Assembly (NCBI GenBank): GCA_963921795.1
Contig: OY997652.1
Span: 60,449,756 to 60,513,755, forward strand
Direction of reading: 5' to 3'
From: Nannobrachium achirus
Lineage: Eukaryota; Chordata; Actinopteri; Myctophiformes; Myctophidae
Length of the DNA: 64,000 bases
Of this stretch, positions 10,861 to 21,857 are shown in pieces. The translations under genes and the position numbers were made by a program. The notes under the pieces were generated by a model. The model did no database searches and had not been told where the DNA came from. It saw only the letters and a list, made by a program, of their open reading frames with translations. How positions within the stretch are numbered: the first letter of the stretch is position 1; each line of letters begins with the position of its first letter.

Positions 10861-13746
10861 CTCAATTTTTTGAATGTGTGATTCATATTTTGGCATTATT
10901 TGATTTGGAACCGACAAACAAAAAATAGGCCCATTATTCAATTTTCAAGTCCAGGAAAGAAATCGTCATCATGAATGTCACGTGACCACGTGTCAAGTCA
11001 CATGGTACACAACTTCAAAATAAAAGCTGTAGGCTAGTCTAACATCCAACAAGTAATAGGATCAACATGCAGGCAGGCAGGGGGTCCATGAGGGGTTTAC
11101 AAGGGGGTCCATGGCTGGTTCCCAAAGTGTGGTTTGGGGACCCCCAGGGTTTCTATGGCTGGTTCACAACAGCCTGGTACACGTACAGCCATGGCTGGTT
11201 CCCAAAGTGTGGTTCGGGGACCTCTGGAGGTCCATGACGGATTTCCAAGGGGGTCCATGGCTGGTTCTCAAAGTGTGGTTCGGGGACCTCTGGGGGTCCC
11301 TGAGGGGTTTCCAAGGGGGTCCATGGCTGGTTAGCAATAAGTGTGTTTAATTGCGACCGTAGTAGGTCGCAGTTACTTTTACACTCTCTACTATCCAAAC
11401 CTCCACCAGCCGTCAGCCTGTCCTTCCCTCCGTCACGTCACTCGTCACACGTCACACTTTCCCCCTACTCATATCTCCGCCACCGTTGCCCCGATCCATG
11501 CCAAAATTTCCATACAAACTCCTTGCCTGCCAAACTACAACCTCGAAGGACCCCCGGAGCTCCAGGGACCCCCAGGTCCCTGGGGGACCCCCAGGTGTAA
11601 AAAATGACCAAATGTGCAAAAAAGACCACCCCAACGGGGCTGCTCACGGGGAATTCCCGGGGACCACCGACTCCTGGTGCTCCAGAACGGATGCAAAAGT
11701 GGTGGCGCCCCCAGTGGAGGACCCCCTCCACTCGCAGCTCACATAAAATGCCTTAACTCGGGCTAGGAGCGACCGGGAGAGCCGGGGCCGGTACCTATTC
11801 GTCCGCCTCGGCGGCGCGGAGACCCCACCTCTCATTTCTCATATGGCCCTCTTCTAGCGCCACCATGAGGCCGATTCTGCAAAACACATTTTTGGACACT
11901 GCTCCTAAAATTTTTGCCCTAAAATCACACAAATCGGTACACAGTATGTCTACACTCATGTCATCAACTTGGATCTGTCCCATATAGCGCCACCTTCAGG
12001 CCGATTTTTTAAAACACATTTTTGGACACTGCTCCTACAATCTTTGCCCTAAAATCACGCAAATCGCTACACAGTATGTCTACACTCATCTCATCAACAT
12101 GGATCTGTCCCATATAGCGCCACCTTCAGGCCGATTTTTTAAAACACATTTTTGGACACTGCTCCTACAGATTTTGCCCTAAAATCACGCAAATCGCTAC
12201 ACAGAGACACTGCTCCTACATATTTTGCCCTAAAATCACGCAAATCGGTACACAGTATGTCTACACTCATCTCATCAACATGGATCTGTCCCATTTAGCG
12301 CCACCTTCAGGCCGATTTTTTTAAACACATTTTTGGACACTGCTCCTACAGATTTTGCCCTAAAATCACACAAATCGCACAGTATCTCTACAGTCATGTA
12401 ACCAGTAAGACTCCCTAATCGGGAGATAAGCGACCGTAGGTCACATGTTTACACAAAGAGGGCTGTAACTGCCATTGGTTCCTAGTTGTGTGGGCAATGT
12501 GTAGACATACTGTGTACCGATGTGCGTGATTTTAGGGCAAAATCTGTAGGAGCAGTGTCCAAAAATGTGTTTTGCAAGAATCGGCCTCATGGTGGCGCTA
12601 GAAGAGGGCCATGTGAGAAATGAGGGGTGGGGTCTCCGCGTTGCCTTGGCGGACGAATAGGTACCGGCCCCGGCTCTCCCGGACGCTCCTAGCCCGAGTT
12701 ACGGCATTTTATGTGAGCTGCAGTGGAGGGGGTCCTCCACTGGGGGCGCCACCACTTTGGCATCCGTTCTGGAGCAGCAGGAGTCGGTGGTCCCCGGGAA
12801 TTCCCCGTGAGCAGCCCCGTTGGGGTGGTCATTTGGTCATTTTTGCATATTTGGTCATTTTTTACATCTGGGGGTCCCCCAGGGACCTGGGGGTCCCTGG
12901 AGGTCCGGGGGTCCTTGGAGGTTGTAGTTTGGCAGGCAAGGAGCGTGTGTGCAAAATTTGGCATGGATCGGGCCAACGGTTGCGGAGATATGAGCAGGGC
13001 AATAGTGTGACGTGTGAGGTGTGACAGACAGAGGGACAGACAGACAGACAGACGGACAGTTTGTGCAGGCTGTGATAGTAAGTAGCGACCTACGGTCGCA
13101 ATTACACTTATTGCTAACCAGCCATGGACCCCTTTGGAAACCCCTCAGGGACCCCCAGAGGTCCCCGAACCACATTTATTGCTAACCAGCCATGGACCCC
13201 CTTGGAAATCCGTCATGGACCTCAAGAGGTCCCCGAACCACACTTTGGGAACCAGCCATGGCTGTACGTGTACCAGGCTGTTGTGAACCAGCCATAGAAA
13301 CCCTGGGGGTCCGCAAACCACACTTTGGGAACCAGCCATGGACCCCCTTGTAAACCCCTCATGGACCCCCTGCCTGCCTGCATGTTGATCCTATTACTTG
13401 GATGTTAGACTAGCCTAGCCTACAGTTTTTATTTTGAAGTTGTGTACCATGTGACTTGACACGTGGTCACGTGACATTCATGATGACGATTTCTTTCCTG
13501 GACTTGAAAATTGAATAATGGGCCTATTTTTTGTTTGTCGGTTCCAAATCAAATAATGCCAAAATATGAATCACACATTCAAAAAATTGAGCAAATTTTA
13601 AGCATTTTCCTGATTTTTTTGTGGGCTAGAAAATTGGAAAAATTGGCCCATTTTTTGATTGTTGTAATGGGGTAAGAAATTAAGAAATACCTTTTTCAAG
13701 ATGTTTTTCCTTTGTCGGTTCCAAATCAAATAATGACAAAGACGAA
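10706..13746. repeat. 3.04 kb palindrome present in the left arm only
   Basis: TTCGTCTTTGTCATTATTTG at 10706 is matched by its complement ending at 13746. The arms run inward to about 11975 and 12480. The arms contain GGTCCATGGCTGGTT-type repeats (11090-11335; mirrored 13105-13375) and CCCGGGAATTCCCC-like and GGTACCGGCCCCGG-like stretches. In the right arm of the giant element the equivalent site reads GATTCGTCGGTCAGGGG with no palindrome (about 22680). The palindrome leaves no direct duplication, which fits deletion from the right arm as well as gain in the left. No coding frame beyond repeat-driven ones. Confidence 0.8.
11857..12410. repeat. 130 bp tandem repeat at the palindrome centre
   Basis: GCGCCACC-TCAGGCCGATT starts at 11857, 11987, 12117 and 12298. 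The spacing is 130, 130 and 181; the last unit holds a partial duplication of about 51 bases. Each unit also has ACACATTTTTGGACACTGCT, CCCTAAAATCAC and ACAGTATGTCTACACTCAT. One inverted unit lies at about 12490-12600. Confidence 0.85.
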
Positions 13747-13748
13747 GG

Positions 13749-13911
13749 TCAGGGGATCTTAGTATAATTGGATAATTCAATTTAAATCCAAAATAGAAAA
13801 ATCCATTTTTGTGATTTCTGTCCTCCCAACAAATTCAAAATAATCACATTTTGCCCCTTTTTAAAATTTTCAATTCAAATTGAATAACACAAATTATACT
13901 AAGATCCCATG
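13749..13911. repeat. 163 bp inverted-repeat module with GGTCAGGGGATCTTAG ends
   Basis: Begins GGTCAGGGGATCTTAGTATA and ends with the near complement (ACTAAGATCCCATGACC). The same CTTAGTATAATTGG motif recurs at about 13920 and 14045, and all four are mirrored in the right arm at about 22374, 22498, 22527 and 22663. The GGTCAGGG start echoes the tip of the whole element. Confidence 0.7.
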
Positions 13912-14339
13912 ACCGGGGGATCTTAGTATAATTGGGGTATTCAATTAGAATCAAATAAACAAAATTTGCTATTTTTTCAATTTTCGTTTAGAATTTAAAA
14001 ATTGTGAAAACGCAAATCAGAAAATCACAAAAACAGCCAGGTTGTCTTAGTATAATTGGGATATTCAATTTGAATAAAAAGAAACAGTAATTGGCTATTT
14101 TTCCAATTTTCGTTCAGAATTGAAAAATTGAGAAAACCCAAATAAGAAAATCACAAAAATGGCCAAAAATGTATTTGTGCACAAAAAAATCTGGAAAATA
14201 GGCCCATTATTCAATTTTCTAGTCAAGGAAACAAAATCAGCATCATCAATGTCACGTGACCACGTCACAAATCACATGGTCTACAACTTCAAAATAAAAG
14301 CTAGTCTAGCTCTAGTCTAACATCCAAGCAATAGGATCA

Positions 14340-14396
14340 ACAGGCATGCAGACAGGCAGGCAGGCAGACAGACAGACAGACAGACAGACACTTAGA
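14340..14396. repeat. (CAGG)n/(CAGA)n microsatellite
   Basis: Tetranucleotide run; its mirror is at about 22030-22085 as (GTCT)n/(GCCT)n. Confidence 0.85.
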
Positions 14397-14567
14397 ACAT
14401 TGACATACAGAGTTATAGAATGATGCCAATGACATACACTTTAATAAATATAAGTATTAATAACATTAATGATTATTAGTGCAGTCAGTCTGTACGGAGT
14501 AAAATCATCTGTGTTATTTTATCCATTAATAACTCTTGAGAGAGTATGAATTGAATTGGTTCCATTC

Positions 14568-14572
<5 letters not shown>

Positions 14573-14632
<60 letters not shown>
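14573..14632. repeat. (TC)n microsatellite in left arm
   Basis: About 30 TC units. The mirrored (GA)n in the right arm (21769-21854) is longer, so the two arms have drifted in length. Confidence 0.9.
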
Positions 14633-14634
<2 letters not shown>

Positions 14635-14925
14635 GTTAAATCAACACTCATGTTTTTTACTGTGTAGTTTCATGGGTGATATAATTCAGTTTATTATTAT
14701 GTATTACTTTACCCTATGCTCATACATATATTTAGAATCTATTTCTGATGTTATATTTGACTCTGTATTTAACTTAAAATGGGGGAACTACAATAAGCAC
14801 TAGTTATAAAGACTTCCTGGGGTCTATATCCAGGGACACTGTTGATGTCAGAAAATATTGTTTACAGCCTCTCAGTCTAGATTAATAAAAGCATAGCTTT
14901 GTTTTTGAGCAAAGCTCCAACATTT

Positions 14926-15343
14926 TAACCTGACTTTCGCCAGATGGTGGCAGCATTGCTTATGCCTGCATAACGCTCTGCTTTACCATCTGGTCTCGCT
15001 CCGGCAGAACCGATGTAAGGGGCGGGCCATTTTTTCAAATTCTATAGCAGGTGATTGGATATGGCCGTCTCTCTATCACAGTCTGGGAGTGCCAACTCCA
15101 ACCACTCATATTGGCCTGTCTGCATGACGTTGCACCCAGAATCCGCCTCCTGGGTTTCCACGTGGTCTGCAATCAGACTCTATTGGCTCAGAGCCGCTCA
15201 GAGCCCGCCCATAGCTGCCGCAGATTGGTCCGGCCCGTGGCTTTACGAGTGTTATCAACTCTGCCGGGAGCGAGCCCAGATGGTAAAGCAGAGCGTTATG
15301 CAGGCATAAGCAATGCTGCCACCATCTGGCGAAAGTCAGGTTA
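14926..15343. mobile_element. ~418 bp DNA transposon with 9 bp target duplication
   Basis: Starts TAACCTGACTTTCGCCAGAT and ends with its exact complement. Inverted similarity extends about 80 bases inward on each side (through GCATAACGCTCTGCTTTACC). It is flanked by CCAACATTT at 14917-14925 and 15344-15352. The right arm of the giant element keeps the unoccupied site (about 21478-21490). A 9 bp duplication with long inverted ends suggests a Mutator-like non-autonomous element; an 8 bp reading would also allow other superfamilies. No coding capacity. Confidence 0.8.
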
Positions 15344-15465
15344 CCAACATTTGGCATTGGGACGAAACATGGACAAACGCGTCCCGAAGCATGCCCTACA
15401 TCTGGCCTTCATCTTGTCACATAAGCCCCTTTTCCACTGCAGCTTTAGCACCACACCACAGTACA

Positions 15466-15530
15466 CCACACTACACCACACCACACCACACCGCACCACA
15501 TACAAATATCTACATTTTCCATTACACAAA
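15466..15530. repeat. (ACACC)n low-complexity run
   Basis: Repeated CACCACAC-type units, mirrored at 20190-20232. Confidence 0.7.
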
Positions 15531-15559
15531 AGTACCCCTTTCGGTAAGAAACAAATTGA

Positions 15560-15760
15560 CCCTTTTAACTGTGATTATAATACAATATAAATTTGTATTA
15601 CAACTATCATAAATTATAATACACTATAATGGATTATAACTGTGATTATAATACACTATAAAGTATTAATGTATCACTATGATAATTATAATACACTATA
15701 ATAGATTATAATAGTGGTTATAACACAATAGAATCTATTGTCGTGTATTACAACTATATC
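15560..15760. repeat. TATAATACACTATAAT-type repeats
   Basis: Irregular repetition of ATTATAATACACTATAATGG-like words; mirrored at about 19930-20150 and found again, detached, at 30470-30620. Confidence 0.7.
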
Positions 15761-15949
15761 CTGGTGGTCTAAATGAAAAGTCAGTGAGTGATCAGTCATT
15801 ATGAAGTGTTTGGCCCTGTTTGGCCTTGCTCAGACCTACTCTAGATTGGATACCTTTTAGTACCACGTTTAGTATCACTTTCACACCACTCTACCCAGTT
15901 TTTTTTTTTTTTTTTTTTTGCTGATGTGTTTTTGTACTTCCAAAAAATG

Positions 15950-16111
15950 TACAACATTTATGGGTGTTTTTATCCACCTCCCCCGGGGTCCCAGGAGTTC
16001 CCAGGCCAGTGTTCTCTCCATGTAATCCCTCCATCTAGTCTTTGGCCCCCAGACCACCCTATAGGGAGATGCTCAGGAGGCATCTATCTGTACTACAACT
16101 TAGGCATTTTA
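15950..16111 (-). mobile_element. RTE/Rex3-type LINE 3' fragment (left arm)
   Basis: Reverse complement of 19576-19745. Read on the minus strand it gives a GGPKTRWRDYMERTLAWELL-like peptide, close to the RPRTRWRDYISQLAWERL of the Rex3-like insert at 1144-2154. The poly-T at 15900-15919 would be beyond its 3' end. Confidence 0.6.
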
Positions 16112-16367
16112 TCTCACTTAAAAGAGCCGTTAAAAGATTGCCTCATTTAGCTAATTTGGTTCAGTGTATATTTATATATTTTTAAAATAATTAATTGAAA
16201 AATGAATTCACAAGGTGGCACCACATTCCTCTGTTGACAGTTGAGAGCACAATCTGGTATTTACCCTTTTCATAAAATGTGTGTGTAAATTAAGCTACCT
16301 TGACTTATGTTATTCATGCAACACCTCAAAAAACCAAGCAGGCAACAATGAAATCACTCCTCCCCTT

Positions 16368-16370
<3 letters not shown>

Positions 16371-16447
<77 letters not shown>

Positions 16448-16457
16448 GGCAGGCGGG

Positions 16458-16493
<36 letters not shown>

Positions 16494-16497
16494 CATG
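16371..16497. repeat. (TC)n followed by (GGCA)n microsatellite
   Basis: About 37 TC units, then about 12 GGCA units. Open frames across this run are low-complexity artefacts. Confidence 0.95.
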
Positions 16498-16564
16498 CTA
16501 ACATTGACATACATATATTATACTGCAATTTGGCAAGTTGCGGTTGGTTGTTTAAGTTGGACTG

Positions 16565-17620
16565 GTTAAACTGACACAATATGTCCATATGGGCATTCCC
16601 ACATATGGGCTTAATATTGATGGGTATAAAAGGGATTCTATTGTATGGGCATTCACAGATATGGGCTTAATATAAAAGGGATCAGATGTAGAGGTCATCT
16701 CCATATACTGTATGGAGATCTAGGTGATGATCCAGTTGTCTCCATGAATGGATATCCAGGATTTGATCTTTCATGAGGTGATGTCACGACAATGTGATGT
16801 CACAATGTCAACAGACAGGTCAACAGCTATTGTATGGGCAAACTCAATATGGGCTAATATTAATGGGCATAAAGGGATACTATTAGTGTGGTTGCCTTAA
16901 AAATGCATCATCTGGGAATCAGATGTAGAGGTCAGCTCTATGTATGGAGATCTAGGTGATGATCCAGTCGTCTCCATGTATGGATATCCAGGGTTTGATC
17001 TTTGATGAGGTGATGTCACAACAAATGTGATGTCACAATGTCAACAAACAGCAGATATAGACATTGAGGCGTTACTCACGGACAAGATACATACGGTTAA
17101 GATCTGTGGATTTTCATTGTAATATATACTAGTAAGACGCCTCAATTCGCCCCAATTCTTGGCCATCTGACCAGTGATGTATATCGGACCAGTTACCCAT
17201 AGGCCTTACATGGAGACCCCTACTGTATATGGAGATATGCTGTAAGAGCCCCAAAAAAGCTTACTCAGTTATCCGTCATGTGAAAGTCCTATGATGTCTA
17301 TGACATCTGACATCATACCCTTTTATGCCCACATGGAGATCCCTGTCTGTAGAACCAGCCACACATGGGCTGTCTTGGCCATATATGGATTCTGTTAGTG
17401 TGGCATGTGGCCGATGTGGCCTCCATATATGGGCATTCCCATTTGAATTTCTGTTAGATATGGGCATAAAAGGGATTCTGTTAGTGTGACATTGGTGAAG
17501 CCAGCATGTGATGTCAGAGTGGAAAACCCATTCTGTTACCCTGACGTTACAGTGACGTCAGAGTATGATGTCAGAGTGACAAACCCATAGAACCACAGTG
17601 TCAGGCGTTATAGACAGAGA
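16565..17620. repeat. Spacer repeats with TATGGGCA and a ~245 bp duplication
   Basis: ATATGGGCATTCCCA-like words recur. A block of about 150-245 bases (16684-16830) containing GATCTAGGTGATGATCCAGT and GATGTCACAATGTCAACA is repeated at 16922-17055. No coding frame. A related set of words (ATATATGGAGATATCTGTCT, GCCCATATATGG) appears at the very end of the window (63900-64000). Confidence 0.6.
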
Positions 17621-18120
17621 GAGAGAGATACATACTGTATATACATACGGACAAGCTGTGACCGTTCACATACTAATCTGCGACCTCGCAATTATTATTA
17701 TTATTAATAATAATAATAATGATTCTTAGTTATTAAGGGTAATAATGATTCTTAGTGTGGTCAATAGGCACTCTGTGCTGTTTTATACATTTTTAACTCT
17801 GAGAGAGTATAAATGGAACCAAATAAACCCTGTATGGGTCGATTTGGTTCTGTTTATACGCTCTCTCTCGAGTTAAATCAACACTCAGGTTTTTACTATG
17901 TAGTTTCATGGGTACTATTATTCAGTTTATTATTCTTAGGGCTGATTCATACTCCACTTTTAGAGACACATTTAGTTCTGGGAGTCACAAAATCTTGGTG
18001 GCACCGAACAGCTAAATTGATGACGGTACACGCCCCCCGATCCTCTGAATGACGCCATATCGTAGTTTAGACAGAGTCGAACCGAAATAAATTTGGCTCT
18101 AAAGTGGGGTATGCATCGGC
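17621..18120. repeat. (ATT)n run and third copy of an arm segment
   Basis: 17690-17725 is ATT-rich. 17790-17950 resembles 14520-14700 of the left arm: a GAGAGAGTATAAATGGAACC-like start, then GAGTTAAATCAACACTCAGG and GTAGTTTCATGGGT. The large TC run is absent here. Confidence 0.55.
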
Positions 18121-19190
18121 CCTTAGGCTTTTATGCTATAGGCTAGGTCAGGTCAAGGTCCCTTTCTGCCAACAATGGCACAGGGGAACCCACTGTCACA
18201 CTGGCAGAGGAGTGAGAGAGATCATTGCAGATTAGGTTGTCTTATAACCCTTAAATTCAACAAATTCTTTCAATGGACTAAAATCTTGTTTTATTGATGG
18301 CCTTCCTGCCCTGGCATTTGGCCTTTGTGCCCTCAAAAAATGGACAACACCAATGGCCAATTAAGTGGGCTTGGCCCTAAAATTACGAAATTCCAGGCCT
18401 GTCCTGCACATAATTCTACATCTATTAAAACTCTGAACTTTGACCGGGTAGGGAGTCGTGGAGATTGTTGGATTATTATTGTCTAATCGTTATAACAATG
18501 TCCTGCCAATCAAAATGTGTCAATATATTTGATGGCATCATTAAAATGAATTTTAACATGGCACACTGACAATCTTCTAGACAATAAAAACATAATTTGA
18601 TAAAGGTTGCTGACCCAAGGCTGCAAGGTTCAGCACTGGAAATGCATGCATGAAATAAAGACATTTGGACAGATCAGTAGGCTACAGTACAGAGCAGTAT
18701 CTGGACACTACTCATCTCCATAGTATGTCCCTACTGGCTGATAGTGGGTCGACTACTTCATACTGCAGGGAGACATGGTGACATTAACTTGTCACCTTCT
18801 CTCTCATGAAGCACATGATGAGGTATAGTGAGGTACTTGATATCTAACCCAGTACCTTCTGAATATGCCTGTGCATTGTATCGTGCTCCTTGTCACTGAG
18901 GCTAAGCCAGACCTTGTCTGTTTAATGGCAACATGCTGGATTCTGGAACACTGTCACTGTTCCCCAGCAGACTACCATAAAGATGCTGTAATGCGCATGA
19001 TGACACTGTGTACTGAACTTGTGTGTGAGTGGACTGACACTTTGTCCTTGACGGGGGGTGGCTGGTGAGCATAATGTACACAAGTGGAGACTACATTTAG
19101 TCATAGCGAGGCAGACATCACGATAAAATAAAGTTGTTTCAACTTTTTGTTCTCCCAGAGGTCAAATTTAACCTTGACCTGAACTTTAAT
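18121..19190. other. Spacer sequence with nothing recognised
   Basis: About 1 kb without a credible long frame, RNA gene or element end. The short frames at 18865-19068 and 18922-19104 show no known domain. Confidence 0.5.
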
Positions 19191-19199
19191 GTGTGATTG

Positions 19200-19770
19200 A
19201 CCTGATATGAAAAGTTAAAAAAAAGAAAAAAGTGTCCAAATCTGAGTCCATTGCTCTCAGCAGGGAACTGATAGATTGCACACTCCAGGTAGGGAGACCC
19301 CAGGTGAAGGAGTTCAGATATCTTGGGGTCCTGTTCATGAATGAGAGCGGAAAAAGGAGCTTCGGAGCAGCAGGAGCTGGCGGTCTCGGAATCGCACTGT
19401 TGTGAAGAAGAGAGAGTTGAGCTAGATTGCAAAGCTCTCAGTCTACCGAGCAATCTTTTGTTCCTACTCTCACCTATGGTCATGGAGTGTGGGTCATGAC
19501 TGAAAGTAACTCTTTTTATGCATTTGATGTACTGATGTTTATGTATTGACCTTGCTTATTATAAGTCGCGTCTGCTAAATGCCTAAGTTGTAGTACAGAT
19601 AGATGCCTCCTGAGCATCTCCCTATAGGGTGGTCTGGGGGCCAAAGACTAGATGGAGGGATTACATGGAGAGAACACTGGCCTGGGAACTCCTGGGGACC
19701 CCGGGGGAGGTGGATAAAAACACCCATAAATGTTGTACATTTTTTGGAAGTACAAAAACACATCAGCAAA
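19200..19770 (+). mobile_element. Decayed RTE/Rex3-type LINE fragment spanning spacer and right arm
   Basis: 19230-19500 aligns by translation with the Rex3-like protein: ESIALSRELIDCTLQVG, VKEFRYLGVLFMNESG, LTYGHGVWVMTES. 19585-19745 gives the C-terminal PKTRWRDYMERTLAWELLG. Between them (19510-19575) are unrelated bases ending GTCGCGTCTGCTAAATGCC, a word common at fish SINE/LINE 3' ends. Several frame changes are present. The inner limit of the right arm (19576) falls inside this region. Confidence 0.6.
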
Positions 19771-20310
19771 AAAAGAAAAAAGAAAAAGAAAAAAAGAAAC
19801 TGGGTAGAGTGGTGTGAAAGTGGTACTAAACGTGGTACTAAAAGGTATCCAATCTAGAGTAGGTCTGAGCAAGGCCAAACAGGGCCAAACACTTCATAAT
19901 GACTGATCACTCACTGACTTTTCATTTAGACCACCAGGATATAGTTGTAATACACGACAATAGATTCTATTGTGTTATAACCACTATTATAATCTATTAT
20001 AGTGTATTATAATTATCATAGTGATACATTAATACTTTATAGTGTATTATAATCACAGTTATAATCCATTATAGTGCATTATAATTTATGATAGTTGTAA
20101 TACACATTTATATTGTATTATAATCACAGTTAAAAGGGTCAATTTGTTTCTTACCGAAAGGGGTACTTTTGTGTAATGGAAAATTATGTTTATGTGGTGC
20201 GGTGTGGTGTGGTGTAGTGTGGTGTACTGTGGGCCGGTTCCTGGCATAGGCAACATAGGCGGTCGCTTAGGGCCACAACCATAAGGGGGCCACATCACAG
20301 GGAGAAGACT

Positions 20311-20348
20311 GCAACGCGTTTTGAGCTTGTAGATCAGCTATTTTTCAC
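20311..20348. repeat. Hairpin family half copy H2
   Basis: Only the right arm, GAGCTTGTAGATCAGCTATT, is kept, preceded by GCAACGCGTTTT. A second scrap (GCTTGTAGATCTATTTT) lies at 20585-20604. Confidence 0.65.
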
Positions 20349-21059
20349 TATATGCATTGTGGAGTGAGTGTGAAGTGGCCCTCTCGACATGTGGCCAAGA
20401 CCCGCAGGTTAATATCGGAATACTGATATATTATTGATTTCAGCTGTTACCCTTAATTACTTCAGTCTATAGTAGTAGCATAATGACCAGTGCTATAGTC
20501 TTTTTTGTCAATGTATTTGCATTTCATAAGGTTAACATACAAACATATAAATGTATTTGAAATTAAATAATGGATAATCGCAATGCTTGTAGATCTATTT
20601 TTTTGCAATATGCATTGTGGCCCTCTGGAGTGATTGTGAAATATAGTGGCCTTCTCCATCATCTAAGTTGCCCACTCCTACCCTACCCAATAAAATTAAG
20701 ATCTCACACAAGACACAACAGAATTGAAAATATGCCACATACTGTAGAGTTGAATAGGCCTACAAGTTGTGGTGTGTGATGTTTTGTATGAATCTGATTC
20801 AAATCAATTGTTGTTTTTTCTTGTTATAGCATTACACTCATGTTTTTGGACAAATTAAACAGTGTCTAGAAATAGATATGTATTATAATAGTTATATCTT
20901 GGTTTTGAAATGTTTTTCATTAGAGCATAGGCCTACATGTTTCTGTTTTAATAGCTTTTAACTAACCAGAGAGAATGATCTGATAATGTTTTACCTCCAT
21001 TGTAAACTTTATTGTGTGTTATAGGTAGAACTGTCTGATCTGTGCCAAAATGCAGATTT

Positions 21060-21175
21060 CTATGCATTTCTGGGGTTTTGACCGCCCTTCAAAACCCCAA
21101 TTTTTTTCGGCCGCCTGCCTTGCGGGCGTCCAGGATGTATCCCGTATTTGAATCTCTGGGAGTTGGCAACCCTAT
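21060..21175. mobile_element. Terminal fragment of the TAGGGTTGCCAAC hAT-like family
   Basis: Ends ATCTCTGGGAGTTGGCAACC followed by CTA, matching the right end of the element at 59879-60685. Also shares the CGCCTTGCGGGCG/CGCCTTTGGCGACG hairpin stretch. Confidence 0.55.
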
Positions 21176-21766
21176 GTGTAGTTAGTAGATACATGCTTGA
21201 GTGCTAACAACAGACACCACATGTTCTACTAGATAGAAGAAGACGTTATTATTTATCACTTTGGTTTTGGCGATTCAAAGACAGTTAATAAGTGCGCGCG
21301 TCCGTCAGTGGGGGGCCACCTAAAATAATCTCGCTTAGGGCCACCTGAACCCTAGAACCGTCCCTGACTGTGGTGTGGTGCTAAAGCTGCAGTGGAAAAG
21401 GGGCTTATGTGACAAGATGAAGGCCAGATGTAAGGCATGCTTCGGGACGCGTTTGTCCATGTTTCGTCCCAATGCCAAATGTTGGAGCTTCGCTCAAAAA
21501 CAAAGCTATGCTTTTATTAATCTAGACTGAGAGGCTGTAAACAATATTTTCTGACATCAACAGTGTCCCTGGATATAGACCCCAGGAAGTCTTTATAACT
21601 AGTGCTTATTGTAGTTCCCCCATTTTAAGTTAAATACAGAGTCAAATATAACATCAGAAATAGATTCTAAATATATGTATGAGCATAGGGTAAAGTAATA
21701 CATAATAATAAACTGAATTATATCATCCATGAAACTACACAGTAAAAACCTGAGTGTTGATTTAAC

Positions 21767-21768
<2 letters not shown>

Positions 21769-21854
<86 letters not shown>
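21769..21854. repeat. (GA)n microsatellite in right arm
   Basis: About 43 GA units, mirror of the shorter TC run at 14573-14632. Confidence 0.95.

Positions 21855-21857
<3 letters not shown>

Larger units (their letters stand above)
20233..21366. mobile_element. hAT-like insertion in the right arm
   Basis: The left arm (about 15466) lacks this block. It is flanked by ACTGTGG (20226-20232 and 21367-21373). The right tip complements to CAGGGACGGTTCTAGGG; the left reads GCCGGTTCCTGGCATAGG and has probably lost its first few bases. TAGGCGGTCGCTTAGGGCC near the left and CTTAGGGCCACCTGAACC near the right are inverted matches. A CAGGG tip and a 7-8 bp duplication fit hAT. No transposase is seen. 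It holds a hairpin fragment (20311-20348) and the end of another hAT-like family (about 21060-21175). Confidence 0.65.

Noticed and set aside
11090-13375. CRISPR-like array from repeated GGTCCATGGCTGGTT words
   Set aside because: Irregular spacing, inverted copies, eukaryotic mobile-element context and no unique spacers.
16281-16588. Frames of Ser-Leu and Arg-Glu repeats
   Set aside because: Translation of TC/GA and GGCA microsatellites.
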